Origin: Silurus meridionalis
Taxonomy: Eukaryota > Chordata > Actinopteri > Siluriformes > Siluridae
Length of the DNA stretch: 64,000 nt
Reading direction: 5' to 3'
NCBI RefSeq assembly: GCF_014805685.1
Contig: NC_060890.1
Location: forward strand, 18,394,000 to 18,457,999
Below are positions 48,671-61,090 of the stretch, one piece after another; the first letter of the stretch is position 1, and each line of letters begins with the position of its first letter. The notes under the pieces are model-generated. The model was not told the origin of the DNA. It made no database searches and saw nothing but the letters and a program-made list of their open reading frames with translations. A program made the translations under genes and the position numbers.

Positions 48671-48758
<88 letters not shown>
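48671..48758. repeat. (GATA)n microsatellite
   Basis: About 22 tetranucleotide units. Confidence 0.98.
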
Positions 48759-48760
<2 letters not shown>

Positions 48761-48773
48761 TATGGAATTTAGT

Positions 48774-49852
48774 GGTGTAGCTGTACTCTGTACTAGTAGC
48801 GATAGGAAGTAACAAAGTACAAATACTCTGTTACTGTATTTAAGTAGATTTTTCTGGTATCAGTACTTTACTTCACTATTTATTTTTCTGACAACTTTTT
48901 ACTTTTACTAAATAAATCGTTACACAAATATCTGTACTTTCTACTTCTTACATTTTCAAAATCAGGCTCGTTAGTTTAGTTTTAATCTCTTTGGTGCAAT
49001 GACAATATTCTTCCTTCTCATTGCACACCATTTTTAGAACTTCAACCTATTTCTTGTCATTGCGTGGCTTTTTCAATCTACCACTGGTGTATCATTTCCT
49101 GGCTATCACACCCCACAGACTTAAGTATTTTAGAAACCCAAACTTCTTTACTTTAGCTTGAGTAAAAAAGTGTAGTCAGTACTTCAAATTTTACCTGAGT
49201 CTTTTTAAAACATGAGTATCTGTACTTCTACTTAAGTGAAGGATGTGTGTACTTTTGCCATCTCTGTACTTTACTGAAGTATTTCTTTTTAGGGAGACTT
49301 TAATTTTCACTACATTTCAAAGTTTATTATCATACTTTTTACTCAACTACATTTTGCGAAATCAGTCATTCTTTTTTTTATTTATCAGTAGATATTAACT
49401 TAAGTGGTTGTGATCTTCTGAGTACAAATATACAGTTCAGCATCAATTCAACAGCAAGCAGAACATTTCAAGAGGAATAAATGATGGACGAAACTCCTGA
49501 CTCTAACTTGCCACAACACCTGTGGTCTTATTTGTACTTAATAGATATAAATCAGTGTTTGATTCATTAATATTATCCTATTAATAGATTGGTTTGCTAA
49601 GAGTAATGTTAGTCTTCTCACATAAACTGAGTTGAAGTAAGAGTCTTGTGATAAAATTGTGATAAAAATAGGAACATTATAACCCTAATAAATCATAGTA
49701 CTTGGATACTTAAGTACATGTGAAGGCGAATACTTTTGTACTTTTACTTAAGTGAAAGTTTAAAGGGAGCACTTTTACTTTTACTGAAGTCATATTTTGT
49801 CTCTACCTTTACTTAAGTACATGGTTTATGTACTTTGTCCACCACTGGTTGA
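48774..49852. mobile_element. Composite hAT-like MITE block
   Basis: Two segments rich in 'tacttaagta' words. The distal part (about 49256-49850) is an inverted copy of 39676-40463, ending in 'gtactttgtccaccactgg'. The proximal part (about 48774-49255) is another member or family ('gtagctgtactctgtactag', 'acttctacttaagtgaagga'). The junction is not resolved; one may be nested in the other. Confidence 0.65.
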
Positions 49853-51265
49853 TTTCATATTTATATATAAAAAATTATTCAATTTGAGGTAAATCGGCTG
49901 TTGGCAGTAGCAAACACACTAGTAATTGATGGTGTTAAATAAGGGCAAGCTCATTCTGCCCCTTTGTTCTGGCTTGTCACAGACAGATAACATCAATGCA
50001 GTCACCAGCTAGTCCAGCATCAATAACAAGAAAGCCAATTAATATAATTCTATAGTTGGCCATTTCCAAGAGGCAAATCAATGTAACTGCATTGAACTGG
50101 AAACCCAAACAGCACCAGTGGCAGCTCAACATGTAAACAATGTAAACAATGATGATGTTTTGGATCACTGTTAGTGCACATTTAGTCAGGTGCTTTTTGG
50201 CTGAACAACACTCCCAAAAGTTTGCTTATGTCAGAATTAATCAAAAGAAGGAAGCCGTGTGAGGCAAACTTGAGCTCAATCTGGTCATCATGAGTGTGTG
50301 GAAATGTAAGAAATCATCACTTAACACTGGTTGAACCCAATCATTATATTTAGGGTTGGTCAAAATAGCACATGATCCAAAAAAAATATTGACCCAAATA
50401 GCAAGTTTTAGAACAAAGGTGCTCAGCAAGCGTTCCTGCAGAATCTTGCATCCATCTAAACAAACCAAAACGTAAGTAAATGAGTTTGAAAATCTTTTAC
50501 AGCCCTAGCAGTACATTAAAGTTAGAATATAAAAAAGTAGCATGTAGAATTCACAGTATGAAGGGTTTAATAACGAGTACAGTGTTCCTACTCTAACAAA
50601 CGAGGAAGTCTGAAAACGATTGCTTTGTAGATAATTTTCTTTTTTGAGTGATAAACTGGTCTTATGATTCTATTCATTACAGACCATTTTTGTCAAATGA
50701 AGAATAATGTCAGAATCCCTGGCCAGTGAACCACACACAGTGGCATTAAGTGCAGTAAATAGCATGCTATTGAGGTCATTACTTTGTTCTTTCTCCACTG
50801 AAATCATATTCCTGTGAAAAAAATGGCAACACAGGATCGGACACAGATGTGAAAGCAGAGTCATAACTAAGCTCTTCTACACGTTGTGATTGATTCTATG
50901 TTTATTGTCAGGCTTAGTGTTCAGCCCTGCTATGTGTTTTGCCCAAAGGGCACATGGAGGCAGCTTTAAAAGCAATAATGTTGTAGTACTAGCCTTGAGA
51001 CAGCACTGTCACTAGGTCTTTCAGTTCATCCTCCTTGTAAGCTGATGCATTTGTCTCTATATTAGAAGAGTTGCTCTTTTTTATACGTAATAAGTTTAAC
51101 ATTGTTGAAAATGTTGTCCCTATTTCAGATCAAGAACATTCTGAGTGAAATGTATGAATAAATGTCCTAATCGATTTCTAAACCTTTTTATTTAGACATT
51201 ATTTAAAACCACTATACAATATTTTGGAGCATAGTGATCATATTGAAATCACCAGTAAGGCTTTT
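49853..51265. other. Intergenic DNA, no recognised feature
   Basis: Short ORFs only. No exon, RNA or repeat family identified. Confidence 0.5.
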
Positions 51266-51720
51266 TTGTTTCAAAATGACTTTGACCATGGCATGGCTGT
51301 TGGTGCCAGACAGTCCAGTATGAACATTTCACACAAGTAATTCCCTAGGGTTGTGTCTCTTGAGTTTACACAGAATGGTGTGAAAACTCAAGAACACCCA
51401 GTGAGAGGCAGTCCTGCAGGTGAGTCCAGACTGGTTGAAGCTGAGAGGAAAATGGATATTGTAATTCAAACAGCTGCCCTTTACACCTGCAGTAAGCTGA
51501 AAAACAACTCCAAATGCACATCAAAGCTTGAGGTGGATGCAATACAACAGCCAAAGTACACATCAGGTTCTGTTCCTGTTAGTGAAGAACAAGAATCTGA
51601 GGCTACAGAAGGCACAGGATGACAGAAACTTTACAATTGATTATTGAATAATTTTTCCAGTCTTTTCCAATCTTTAACATTTTGGTTTCGATTAGCCTGT
51701 GCTTATGTTTATATGTACCA
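51266..51720 (+). mobile_element. Tc1-like transposase remnant
   Basis: Blocks in Tc1 order: 'catggcatggctgttggtgc', 'gagtttacacagaatggtgt', 'cccagtgagaggcagtcctg', 'aagcttgaggtggatgcaat' and 'gttagtgaagaacaagaatc'. These correspond to the paired-like DNA-binding region of another fish Tc1 family. An 89-codon ORF crosses it by chance after frameshifts. The catalytic domain is missing. Confidence 0.75.
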
Positions 51721-52894
51721 GATGACTCAAACTCAAAATGTACTGATTCGAAGATTTTAATACAATGCTAATGTACACTTTAGAAGGTATGTTTTCTCTG
51801 ATGCACTGTGTTGCACTGTGCACAGATTCGTTTTAATTCTGTGTTTAAAATTAATATCTCAGGATTTTAAAATGTACAGAGATATAACAATAATACATTT
51901 TCATGTGTCAACTTGATATGAACATTGAACCATTACAGCCTGTGTGTTTACAACCCAGCAAGGTTCATGTGATTTTTTTAACCTATAGGTTAGGTTTAAA
52001 AAAGAAAATGAACCAAGCATGTTGGGTCAGCATCCTAAACCTCCTGAATTATACAGGTATGATATATGGGGTGTTTTCCATCCTAACAAGTTAATACTGC
52101 AGGTATATAAAATAATATTTGGATGTTTACGTTGCATTTTTTACCATTTTAAGATATTCTTTTGGCCAATAATAAATAATTTCAAATAAGCCTAAACAAA
52201 AATGGATATAATTTGCAAATTAAAAGTGAAGAGTGCATTGGCATAAATTTTGAAGTCCATTTGCATTTTGCCTGAACATAAGTTTAAGGTTCATGAACAG
52301 ACGTCAAATTCAGTTATTTTCTGGAGGCTCTTCCATGCAGTGTTGATGTGAATTTAAGAAAGTACATGACCTACTTAAGCAGAAGAGAGAGGGAAAGGAT
52401 CCATGTGATCATTGGATCCTGGAGGGTTTGAACATAACAGACCGTACATTGATTATTCACTTATGAACTCTTGTCAATACTGAATTCCAGTCTCCCCTCC
52501 CTGCTGTCAGCAACTCTAATTCACTAACATACACCTATAGCCTGTGGCATCACAGCAAACTGAATATAATTAACTGGGCTACATACACTGAATAGCTTTG
52601 CTCTTGTTTTTGCCCTGAGGTCTAAAATATGCAGTGTCCTTAAATGAATTGGTGCTTCTTGTTAAAAAGTATTGGGTGATGTCAGAGAAATCATTGCCAT
52701 AAACTAAAATAAGCCAACATTTTCCTTCAATGCTGCCATTTTATTTGTATTCAAGGTCTGGGCAGTAGTTGGGTGTTCCCAGATGCCTCATACCACATTA
52801 ATTATTTTTATATTTCAAATACTAATTAGCAATTTATAACAGTTGCATTTAGTCCACTAATCTGTTTGGATGAGCAGAATGCAATTTTTCTTAC
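51721..52894. other. Intergenic DNA, no recognised feature
   Basis: AT-rich, no splice-bounded exon and no repeat family I can name. Confidence 0.5.
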
Positions 52895-54040
52895 TCTAAC
52901 CACACTAGTGGTTTAACCACAAGCTTGGTTTAAAGGCCAAAATAGCCGGTGGGAAGAAGCTTTCTTGCTTGTTGGCCTCCATGGAATTAAAGTGATTTCC
53001 TGACTGCAACAGATAGAAGAGTCCATTGTTTGGATGGCTCAGGTCCTTCACAATGTTCCTGGACATTGTCCAGCACTGCTTGCTGCAGATAGAGTGAAGG
53101 TCAGGGAGCTCAGTGCGGATGGCTTGGTCAGCTGATCGCTCCACCCTCAAGAGAACTGTTAGTGCTGTTCTAAAAACAGGCTGTGATGTTTCCTATCAGG
53201 ATGTTCTCGATGCTACAAGTGTAAATGTGCCTTTAAAGGCAGTTAAAACTTTAAAGGTGGTAAAGACACTGATTAACCTTATTCACCAGGGTGTGGATGT
53301 GACAGAATCATAACAAGTCCTGTATGATTTTTATCCACTGGGATATTATTATAAATGGGTTGCTTCATGCTGAAGACCACTATCAACTCCTTTTTCTTGA
53401 TATTGTTAGGTGAAAATTGTTTTCCTGGCTTTTCATTACCACCTGCTAGACCATCTTATCATTATCAGAAATCAACTGTGTCAGAAGAAAACTTGACAAT
53501 TGTGGTTAGAAGTAGCCATACAGTCAAAAGTGTGTTTGCTCACAAATACTGCTTCAATAAATAGAAGATCCACGAACACTGGAACTGGCTAAGTCCACGG
53601 TCCTCCAACTGGATGGTGAGTTTGGTCGGAATTATAGTGTTGAATGATGAACTAGTCAATATTTCAACATGTTTTCACTTCCTGGTGTCCAGATCACTCA
53701 GGGCTATGTGTAGGAGGACTGTGATGGCGTCATTAGATGATTAAATGTGGCTGAATGCAAACTGTAATAGGTCCAGGGTGTCAGGTAATAAAAAGCTGAT
53801 GAAGACATGAGGAAGGCTCTGACCAGCCATTTAAAACATCTTCTTACAATTGATGGATGATAGTCACTGAGTTAGGCAGGCTGGGGTTTATTTAGTACAG
53901 AAACAATAATGAACTGTTTAAAGCAAGTGAGGATTAAAGACAGTTACAGAGAGGTTTTATATCTCTAATCACTGGTTCCTGCCATAGATGACCCGTCAGG
54001 TTTTGCTGCCTTCCTAGTGCATACTTTGGAAAGCCACGAG
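52895..54040 (-). pseudogene. L2/CR1-like LINE, 5'-truncated (reverse)
   Basis: On the minus strand the RT C terminus is visible as RTELPDLHSICSKQCWTMSR, NIVKDLSHPNNGLFYLLQSG and KQESFFPPAIL. Farther into the element, blocks such as 'caggatgttctcgatg' (53200), 'accactatcaactccttttt' (53377) and 'gttgaatgatgaactagtca' (53640) follow the order of the RT core. Many indels break the frame. This is a second, older member of the clade seen at 11640 and 37021. Confidence 0.82.
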
Positions 54041-55135
54041 ATTATGTTCTCCAAGAAAAGAATCTCAAAAGAAATTCTCAATCTGACACACACTATAATC
54101 TAAATAACAAGAAGTTGTATACAGCATAGAACCATTTCCACTCCAAAATGAATTGGCAATAAAAAAAGAACAATGCTCTGGTAAAAATTTATACATAACT
54201 ATTAGACTGCGTTGCAAAAATGTCTCTGACCACCCCCAAAGCCTGTGGCTCATGTCCAAATCATCAGCTTGCTTCACTGCTCAGCAGTGGGAATAATTGG
54301 CTTTTTGAATGCTCACTGCAAGAGATTCCCAGATTTGTGGAAAAATGTTTTATATTCTCCTTCTTTTGCATCATTGTGCTTGAGGAGCAGTGTATGTTTA
54401 GTTGAAAGTTATGTGATAAACTTTCGGTTACTCTTAAATACCTGAGCCTGACAGACTTGCTGAGCTAAAAGAATACAAAAAAGATGCAACAGTGACATAT
54501 TTTCAGAAAATCGGACGGCACATAATTAGAATAGAGAACAAAAGAGTATATTTCTCAGCAAGACCCAAATAAACCAAACTAAACTCAATTCATTTTAAAA
54601 ATGCTGCTAGTTAAAAAGCTGTTTACCTTAATTGGAAAGTCAAGAAATTAATTCTGTTTTGTGACATTTCACAAGCTCAGTGGCAAAGTGATAGCCGAGC
54701 AAACAATGTTGCTTAGCAGCATAATTACATTGCGGTATGGAGATTTATTTATTTATTTTAACTTTCTGCTTATCTAAATGACGGTGCCAGATTTGATCGT
54801 TACCAACTCTGGTGCAATACCATAAAAGCAATGTGATCATTAGATGTACGATGACTTAAATAGCCATTTAAACACTTGCAATTAGTCTTGCTAATTGCAA
54901 CAAATGAATACGTTTCCACAGAAACACTGGACTGTTTTGAAATAAAACTGCCCTCAATTTCTCAACATAATGGTTATGAGCCCTTATTAACCCGTATTAT
55001 CCTTCTGCCTGTAACAAGTTTATTCTCACAAGGGCAGGAATTTTGTGTGTCGTTTCTGTCTGCCACTTTATACAACGCTGAAGCAAGAGTGTGTATACAA
55101 TTTCAAGCATCACAGGATGTGCCCATGGTTTCTTA
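54041..55135. other. Intergenic DNA, no recognised feature
   Basis: Contains short overlapping ORFs at 54065-54445 without splice context. No family recognised. Confidence 0.5.
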
Positions 55136-55600
55136 CATTTACATTTACATTTGCGGCATTTAGCAGACGCCCTTATCCAGAGCGACGTACAAACGTGCTT
55201 TAAATCTCTAGTAGTGAATAAATCTACACTGGTACGCAAGAATACAAACTCAATATAAATATAACTCGAATTCTACAAACTTGGAAAGTGCTAATTTAGG
55301 TGCTAATTCTTACAATCTTGCAAGCAGAAAGAACAGGCGCAAGCTCTGAAAACTTTGCTAACAGTACAGAGTTTACTGTACAGAACTGCAATTAATATGA
55401 ACAGCTGTGCTATAGTGTGAGCAGATGAAAACCACAACAATGATGAATAATAATGAATGAATAATGAATATCGGGTATCACACAGATCCTGGTGAGTCTG
55501 ATAGGTTTGTGTTCTGAGTCTGGTTGCTCTCAAGCTTTCTTTCTGGTATTGTCTCAGGAAGTGTTTCCTGAACACTGGCTCACTCACTAGGATAAAATTT
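55136..55600. repeat. SINE body module and attached repeat
   Basis: It begins with 'tttacatttacatttgcggc', 'atttagcagacgcccttatc' and 'cagagcgacgtacaaacgtg', the same module as at 40825, but lacks the tRNA-like half. The following 400 bp ('aatcttgcaagcagaaagaa', 'gcaagctctgaaaac') probably belong to the same or another interspersed repeat; the right border is uncertain. Confidence 0.6.
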
Positions 55601-55835
55601 TAGCAATAAAATTATTGGGATAAATTGTATTGAATAGATTTCTGTAACATTTAAATAAATACATTTCTGTAAATTGGATATACTGTAAATAGCATTGATT
55701 TGAGTTTAAACGTGCTTATAATGTAAGGTGAAAAAAAAACATTGTACATTTTATATTTTGTAAATTTACACAACTATCTCATTTGTGTAGGCATGTAAAA
55801 AAAAACAAAAAAACAACAACAACAACAGTTAGATA

Positions 55836-56658
55836 CACTATATTGCCAAAGGTATTCACTCACCCATCCAAATTATTAAATTCAGGTGTTCCAATCACTT
55901 CCATGATTACAGGTGTATAAAATCAAGCACATGGGCACGCAGAGCGCTTCTACAAACATTTGTAAAAGAATGGGTCGCTCTCAGAAGCTCAGTGAATTCC
56001 AGCGTGGTACCGTGATTGGATTCCACCTGTGCAATAAATCCAGTCGTGAAATTTTCTCGCTACTAAATATTCCACAGTAAACTGTTAGTGGTATTATAAC
56101 AAAGTGGAAGCAATTAGGAAGGACAGCAATTCAGCCACGAAGTGTTAGGCCATGTAAAATCACAGGGCGGGTCAGTGGATGCTGAGACGCATAGTGCACA
56201 GTGGTCACCAACTTTCTGCAGTGTCAATAGCTACAGACCTCCAAACTTGTGGCATTCAGATTAGCTGAAGAACAGTGCTTAGAGTGCTCCATGGAATGGG
56301 TTTCCATGGTCGAGCAGCTGCATCCAAGCCTTACATCAACAAGTGCAATGGAAAGCATCGGGTGCAGTGGTGTAAAACACATCGCCACTGGACTCTAGAG
56401 CAATTAGAGCGGAGACTGCGATCCAGGCCTTTTCGTCCAACATCAGTGTCTGACCTCACAAATGCGCTACTGAAAGAATGGTCAAAAATTCCCATGAACA
56501 CACTCCTAAACCTTGTGTAAAGCCTTTCCTAAAGAGTTGAAGCTATTGTAGCTGCAAAGGGCCAACATCATATTAAACCCTATGGATTAAGATTTAGATG
56601 TTACTCAAGTTAATTTGCATGTGAAGGCAGACGAGCGAATACTTTTGGCATGGACACT
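55836..56658 (+). mobile_element. Internally deleted Tc1-like transposon
   Basis: Termini cactatattgccaaaggtat (left) and, inverted, agtgtccatgccaaaagtat (right), with TA at the left edge. The plus strand encodes the DNA-binding half: MGRSQKLSEFQRGTVIGFHL, then after stops VLHGMGFHGRAAASKPYINK and CNGKHRVQWCKTHRHWTLEQ. It then jumps to the C-terminal part near 'gctactgaaagaatggtcaa', skipping nearly all of the DDE domain. Hence a non-autonomous derivative. Confidence 0.85.
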
Positions 56659-56700
56659 TTAAGGAAAATTTACACAAATCCCTTTCTTGTAATCCATGTA

Positions 56701-58180
56701 TATATATCTCTGCATCTCAATAAATTAGAATATCATTGAAATGTTTATTTATTTTAGTAAGTCAATACAAAAAATGTAACTTGTATATAATATAGATTGA
56801 TCACACAAACTGATATATTTCAAGTGTTTATTTCTTTTAATTTTGATGATTATGAAAACACAAAATTCATCATCTCAGAAAACGTTATTGTGAAAAATAT
56901 TGTGAAAAAGTTCAATATTGGAGACTCGTGGTGTCACACTCTAATCAGCTCATTAAATCCAAACACCTGCAAAGGTTTCCTGAGCCTTTAAATGGTGTTT
57001 CAGTCTCAGACAATCATTGACACCCTGCACATGGACTGTAAGACACAAAAGGTCATCGCTAAAGAAGCTGCTGTTCACAGAATGCTGTATCCAAGCACAT
57101 TAATGGAAAGTTGAATGGAAGTATGTGGAAGAAAAAGGTAAAACAAAGACCATTCAAGAATTTGGGGGAGATTCACAAAGAGTAGACTGCAGCTGGAGTC
57201 TGTGTTTTAAGAGCCACCACACACAGACGTATCCATGGGCTACAACTGTCGCATTCTTTGTGTTGAGCCGTTCCTGAACCAAAGACAACGTCAGAGGTGT
57301 CTTACCTGGGCAAAGGACAAAAAGCCAAAGTCATCTTTTCAGAAGAAAGTAAAGAAAATGTAACAGTTCATTTGGAAATCAAGGTCCCAGAGTCTGTAAG
57401 AAGAGAGAAGAGGCACAGAATCCACTGTAAGGTTTGCACAGTTAGTGGTGGTTTGGGGAGTCATATCATCTGCTGGTGTTGGTCCACTGTGTTTTATCAA
57501 GTCCAAGGTCAGCACAGCCATCTACCTGAAGGTTTTAGAGCACTTCATACTTCCTTCTGCTGACCAGCTTTATGGAGATGCTGATTTCAATTTCCAGCAA
57601 GATTTGGCACCTGCCCACACTGCCAAAAGCACCAAAAGTTGGTTAAATGACCATGGTGTTTGTGTGCTTGACTGGCCAGCAAACTCACCAGATCTGAACC
57701 CCATAGAGAATCTATTGGGTATTGTTAAGAGGAAAATGAGAAACAAAAGACCAAAAAAATGCAGATGAGCTGAAGGCCACTGTCAAAGAACCTGAGCATC
57801 CATACCACCTCAGCGGTTCCACAGACTGATCACCTTTCATGCCATGCTGAAATAAGGCAGTAATTAAAGCAAAACTAGCTCCTACCAAGTATTGAGTACA
57901 TATACAGTAAATGAACATACTTTTCAGAAGGCCAACAATTCACTACAATTTAAAAAAAAATTTTGTCTTATGAAGTATGATAATTTGTTGAGAATTTCTG
58001 TGAATTGGTGGGTTTTTGTAAATTTTGTGCCAAAATCAAAATTAAAAGAAATAAACACTTGAAATATATCAGTCTGTGTGTGATGAATGTATATAATATA
58101 GGAGTTTCACTTTTTGTATTGAAGTACTGAAACAAATCATCTTTTTAATGATATTTTTATTTATGAGATGCACCTGCATA
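56701..58180 (+). mobile_element. Nearly full-length Tc1-like transposon
   Basis: Inverted termini: left 'tctctgcatctcaataaatt' plus agaatatcatt; right 'aatgatatttttatttatga' plus gatgcacctg. At about 1.48 kb it has typical Tc1 length. The transposase N-terminal half is broken by stops, but 57445-57768 is an open frame with VVWGVISSAGVGPLCFIKSK, FNFQQDLAPAHTAKSTKSWL (second catalytic Asp) and DWPANSPDLNPIENLLGIVK (third acidic residue, Glu), ending RNKRPKKCR. A first catalytic Asp in frame is not seen. Probably inactive. It shares its family with 47483-48512. Confidence 0.88.
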
Positions 58181-58194
58181 TATATTTTTTCTAG

Positions 58195-58195
58195 G

Positions 58196-58283
<88 letters not shown>
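58195..58283. repeat. (TG)n(TA)n compound microsatellite
   Basis: About nine TG units then about 35 TA units, lying between two transposon termini (58180 and 58285). Confidence 0.97.
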
Positions 58284-58284
<1 letters not shown>

Positions 58285-58289
<5 letters not shown>

Positions 58290-58544
58290 TACAGACCAAA
58301 AGTTTGGACACACCTTCTCATTCAAAGAGTTTTCTTTATTTTCATGACTATGAAAATTGTAGAGTCACACTGAAGGCATCAAGGGCTATTTGACCAAGAA
58401 GGAGAGTGATGGGGTGCTGCGCCAGATGACCTGGCCTCCACAGTCACCGGACCTGAACCCAATCGAGATGGTTTAGGGGTGAGCTGAAAATAAAGAAAAC
58501 TCTTTGAATGAGAAGGTGTGTCCAAACTTTTGGTCTGTACTGTG
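58285..58544. mobile_element. Tc1-derived MITE, 260 bp
   Basis: Long near-perfect terminal inverted repeats: cacagtacagaccaaaagtt and tggacacaccttctcattca on the left, their complement on the right, bounded by TA. The short interior keeps TWPPQSPDLNPIEMV, a remnant of the Tc1 catalytic Glu motif. This shows that it arose by internal deletion of an autonomous Tc1-like element. Confidence 0.93.
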
Positions 58545-58548
58545 TATA

Positions 58549-60109
58549 TATCTTAACCTTATTCTTATACTTTGTTATACTATACTTAATACTTATACAT
58601 TATACTTATTTTATGAATTCTTATTATTATTCTTTATTTATTCATCTTAGAACAGATGAGTATTTACATTTTTTTTAATAAATTAGTCTTATTGTTTTTG
58701 CATGTTAAAGATGATGCCTAATTCTAAACCAATGGGTCTTAACAGAGAGAGGTTTTCGAAGGTTTCAGACACCTGTGTCAGGCTTACTCACAGCAGACTC
58801 ATGTATAGTGAGTCACCACCAATTGTTTGGAGTGTGTACGGAAGTGTTGGGGTTAAGGCGATAATTTAGAATGTGAGTTTCTACGTTTGGGTGCACATGT
58901 TGCAGCGGCACATTGCATTGAAGGAGAGCAAAGCAGCTGAGAAACCCATGGCAACAACTTCACTCCTCAGTGAAACACACCCACAAAGACAAACAAAGAA
59001 TCTGTATTAAAATAATGAAACGTTGTGTCATGCCACTATGCCGGAAATAATGAGCAGGAATAAAAAATACAGTTTTAACAAATGTCAAGGTTTATCCTGT
59101 GTTACTTTACTCTGCAGTTATAACTGAACAAAAGACCACACTTTAAGCAGTTACCTTTGTCAAAAAAAATGAGCTATTCAGGAGGAAAACTTTGCAGAAA
59201 ACATGGCACTCTACTGAGGAATAGAAATAAACCTGAAATTAAGATTGATTTTTCTAACTGTGGTCACCAGAACAACTTGCACACACCAGTAATGTCACAT
59301 GACTTCACTTGAAATGACATTCAACTAAACCATGAAAAAATAGTCTGCATAGAATCTAATATTTTGAGACAAAGTATTTGGGAATAAAGTAGAATATTTT
59401 TTTGCAAGCCTATGTTAATACAGTAATATGCAGTAAAAATCATAGCTTTTTTTATTTTTATTACATAAAGTAACACTTAAAATGTTTCTAACATTAAATT
59501 GGTCAGATATCATCATCTGGCGATTTTCTACCTTGTGTGTAAACAGCTTCAGGCTTTTTATTTTTTTGTCAACGTTCTTTATTTGTCCATCATAGTTACT
59601 GAGCGTGTTAGTGTTAATTTGACTGGATGTAAACCAAGTGTCGTTCTCTACAGAATCGAGCCTAATGAATTATGTTTATAACATACGCTGGCAGTTCCTG
59701 GTTTTAGTTATTAGCATATTTGATCTATTCTGAGCACCTATAATTGATGAATGAGTGTTAAAAATTATTCATGAGTGTTTTACTGTCAATTGTGATAGAT
59801 CATCTAATTTTTACAACAGCACTGTTGGATTTGCAAATTTGACTGGTCAGAAGGTGATTAATGTTCTGTAACTTCAGCTCTGACATTTCAATTCAAATTA
59901 CACTGACATGATGAAATTTTCTGTAATAAGATGTCTATTTAACATTTATGGAAGGATTTCCACCACGGGAAAGTCATCAGGACAGCAGACCCATCGTTTC
60001 CAATTAACATAATGAGCTCTTTATTTATTTTTATTACTTTTTAATATACGCTATATGTGTACCGAATGCAATTTCCTTTTTACGTGCAGTTCAAATATAG
60101 TTAAAATCT
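58549..60109. other. Intergenic DNA, no recognised gene
   Basis: No exon or named repeat. 'ccactatgccggaaataatg' near 59034 resembles a word at about 60290 and may belong to the hAT-like family there. Confidence 0.45.
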
Positions 60110-61090
60110 AAGTTTCCTCAGGAACGTATAAAGTGGCAGACCGCAAGTTTGTTTAGTCTCTGCCTCGCACTTTGATCATTATTTTAAAATAATTTTAAAC
60201 TTGAAAACATACACAAAAATGCCAGAGGTACTAAAAAAAAAAAAACCTACCAAACAAGAGTTTGTGCAATGTCACTGTGGCATTTCCGTACCGGAAATAA
60301 GATTTGTTTTCGCACATGCATGAAAACGCTAAAGAATCAGTAGTGCTAGCTATACTCCCTGGTTAGTGGCTAACATTAGCGCTATGGATTCAAGATTTTT
60401 TATTTGTCACATAGTTACACGCAACTTGCAGTGAAATGAAAAAAAGAAAGAAAAAAAAAGGAGAAATTCTGAATTCATAGTGCTAGCATTAGCCGCTAGC
60501 CACTTCCTGGTTAGCGGGTAACGCTAGTGCTATTGATTCTTTAGCGTTTTATCTCCAGCTTAAGAATTTCTCTTAAAAGTAGAAAATCCTGATAAGTCTG
60601 CATATTGAGGGTGTGAATGAATGAAGGATGGAAGAAATGAAGACATTTGTTTATGCATGCTAAACAAATGTCTTAAGTAGTTGATATATTTACAAAATTA
60701 AATATTAAATGTAAAAACACACGCTTATTTACACATCTGTATTACCCAAATGGGGGCTAATAAATGTAAACTATTTAATTTTTTCATTTATTTAATTTTA
60801 TTTAATCAATTACATTTGTGCCAATTTATTCATTACTCAATGTAATCAATATAATAAAGTGTATTGCTGTGGATTTATAAAGTGGATAAAGTGGATTTAT
60901 TCTTTATATATATATATATATACAATTTTATATTATTTAAGCAAGAAGGCATTTTATTTAAAATTGTTTTAAAATTGTAAACTGTTCAAATGTTAATGAT
61001 CACAAACATTAATAAACTGCGTTAATAAAAAATGACAAGCAATTTTGTTTTGCATTTCTTTTGTATACCGTTACACCGTTACATGTTATT
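60110..61090. mobile_element. hAT-like element, inverted relative of the 44.3-kb copy
   Basis: Reversed order of the blocks at 44275-45198: 'gtaccggaaataagatttgt', 'ctggttagcgggtaacgcta', 'aagaatttctcttaaaagta', and 'gtataccgttacaccgttac' near the end. An insertion at about 60385-60470 ('attttttatttgtcacatag' and 'cttgcagtgaaatgaaaaaa') looks like a retroposon tail. Confidence 0.55.

Noticed and set aside
51353..51622. 89-codon ORF as a small gene
   Set aside because: The DNA matches Tc1 transposase blocks in order, and the ORF crosses frames of that relic.
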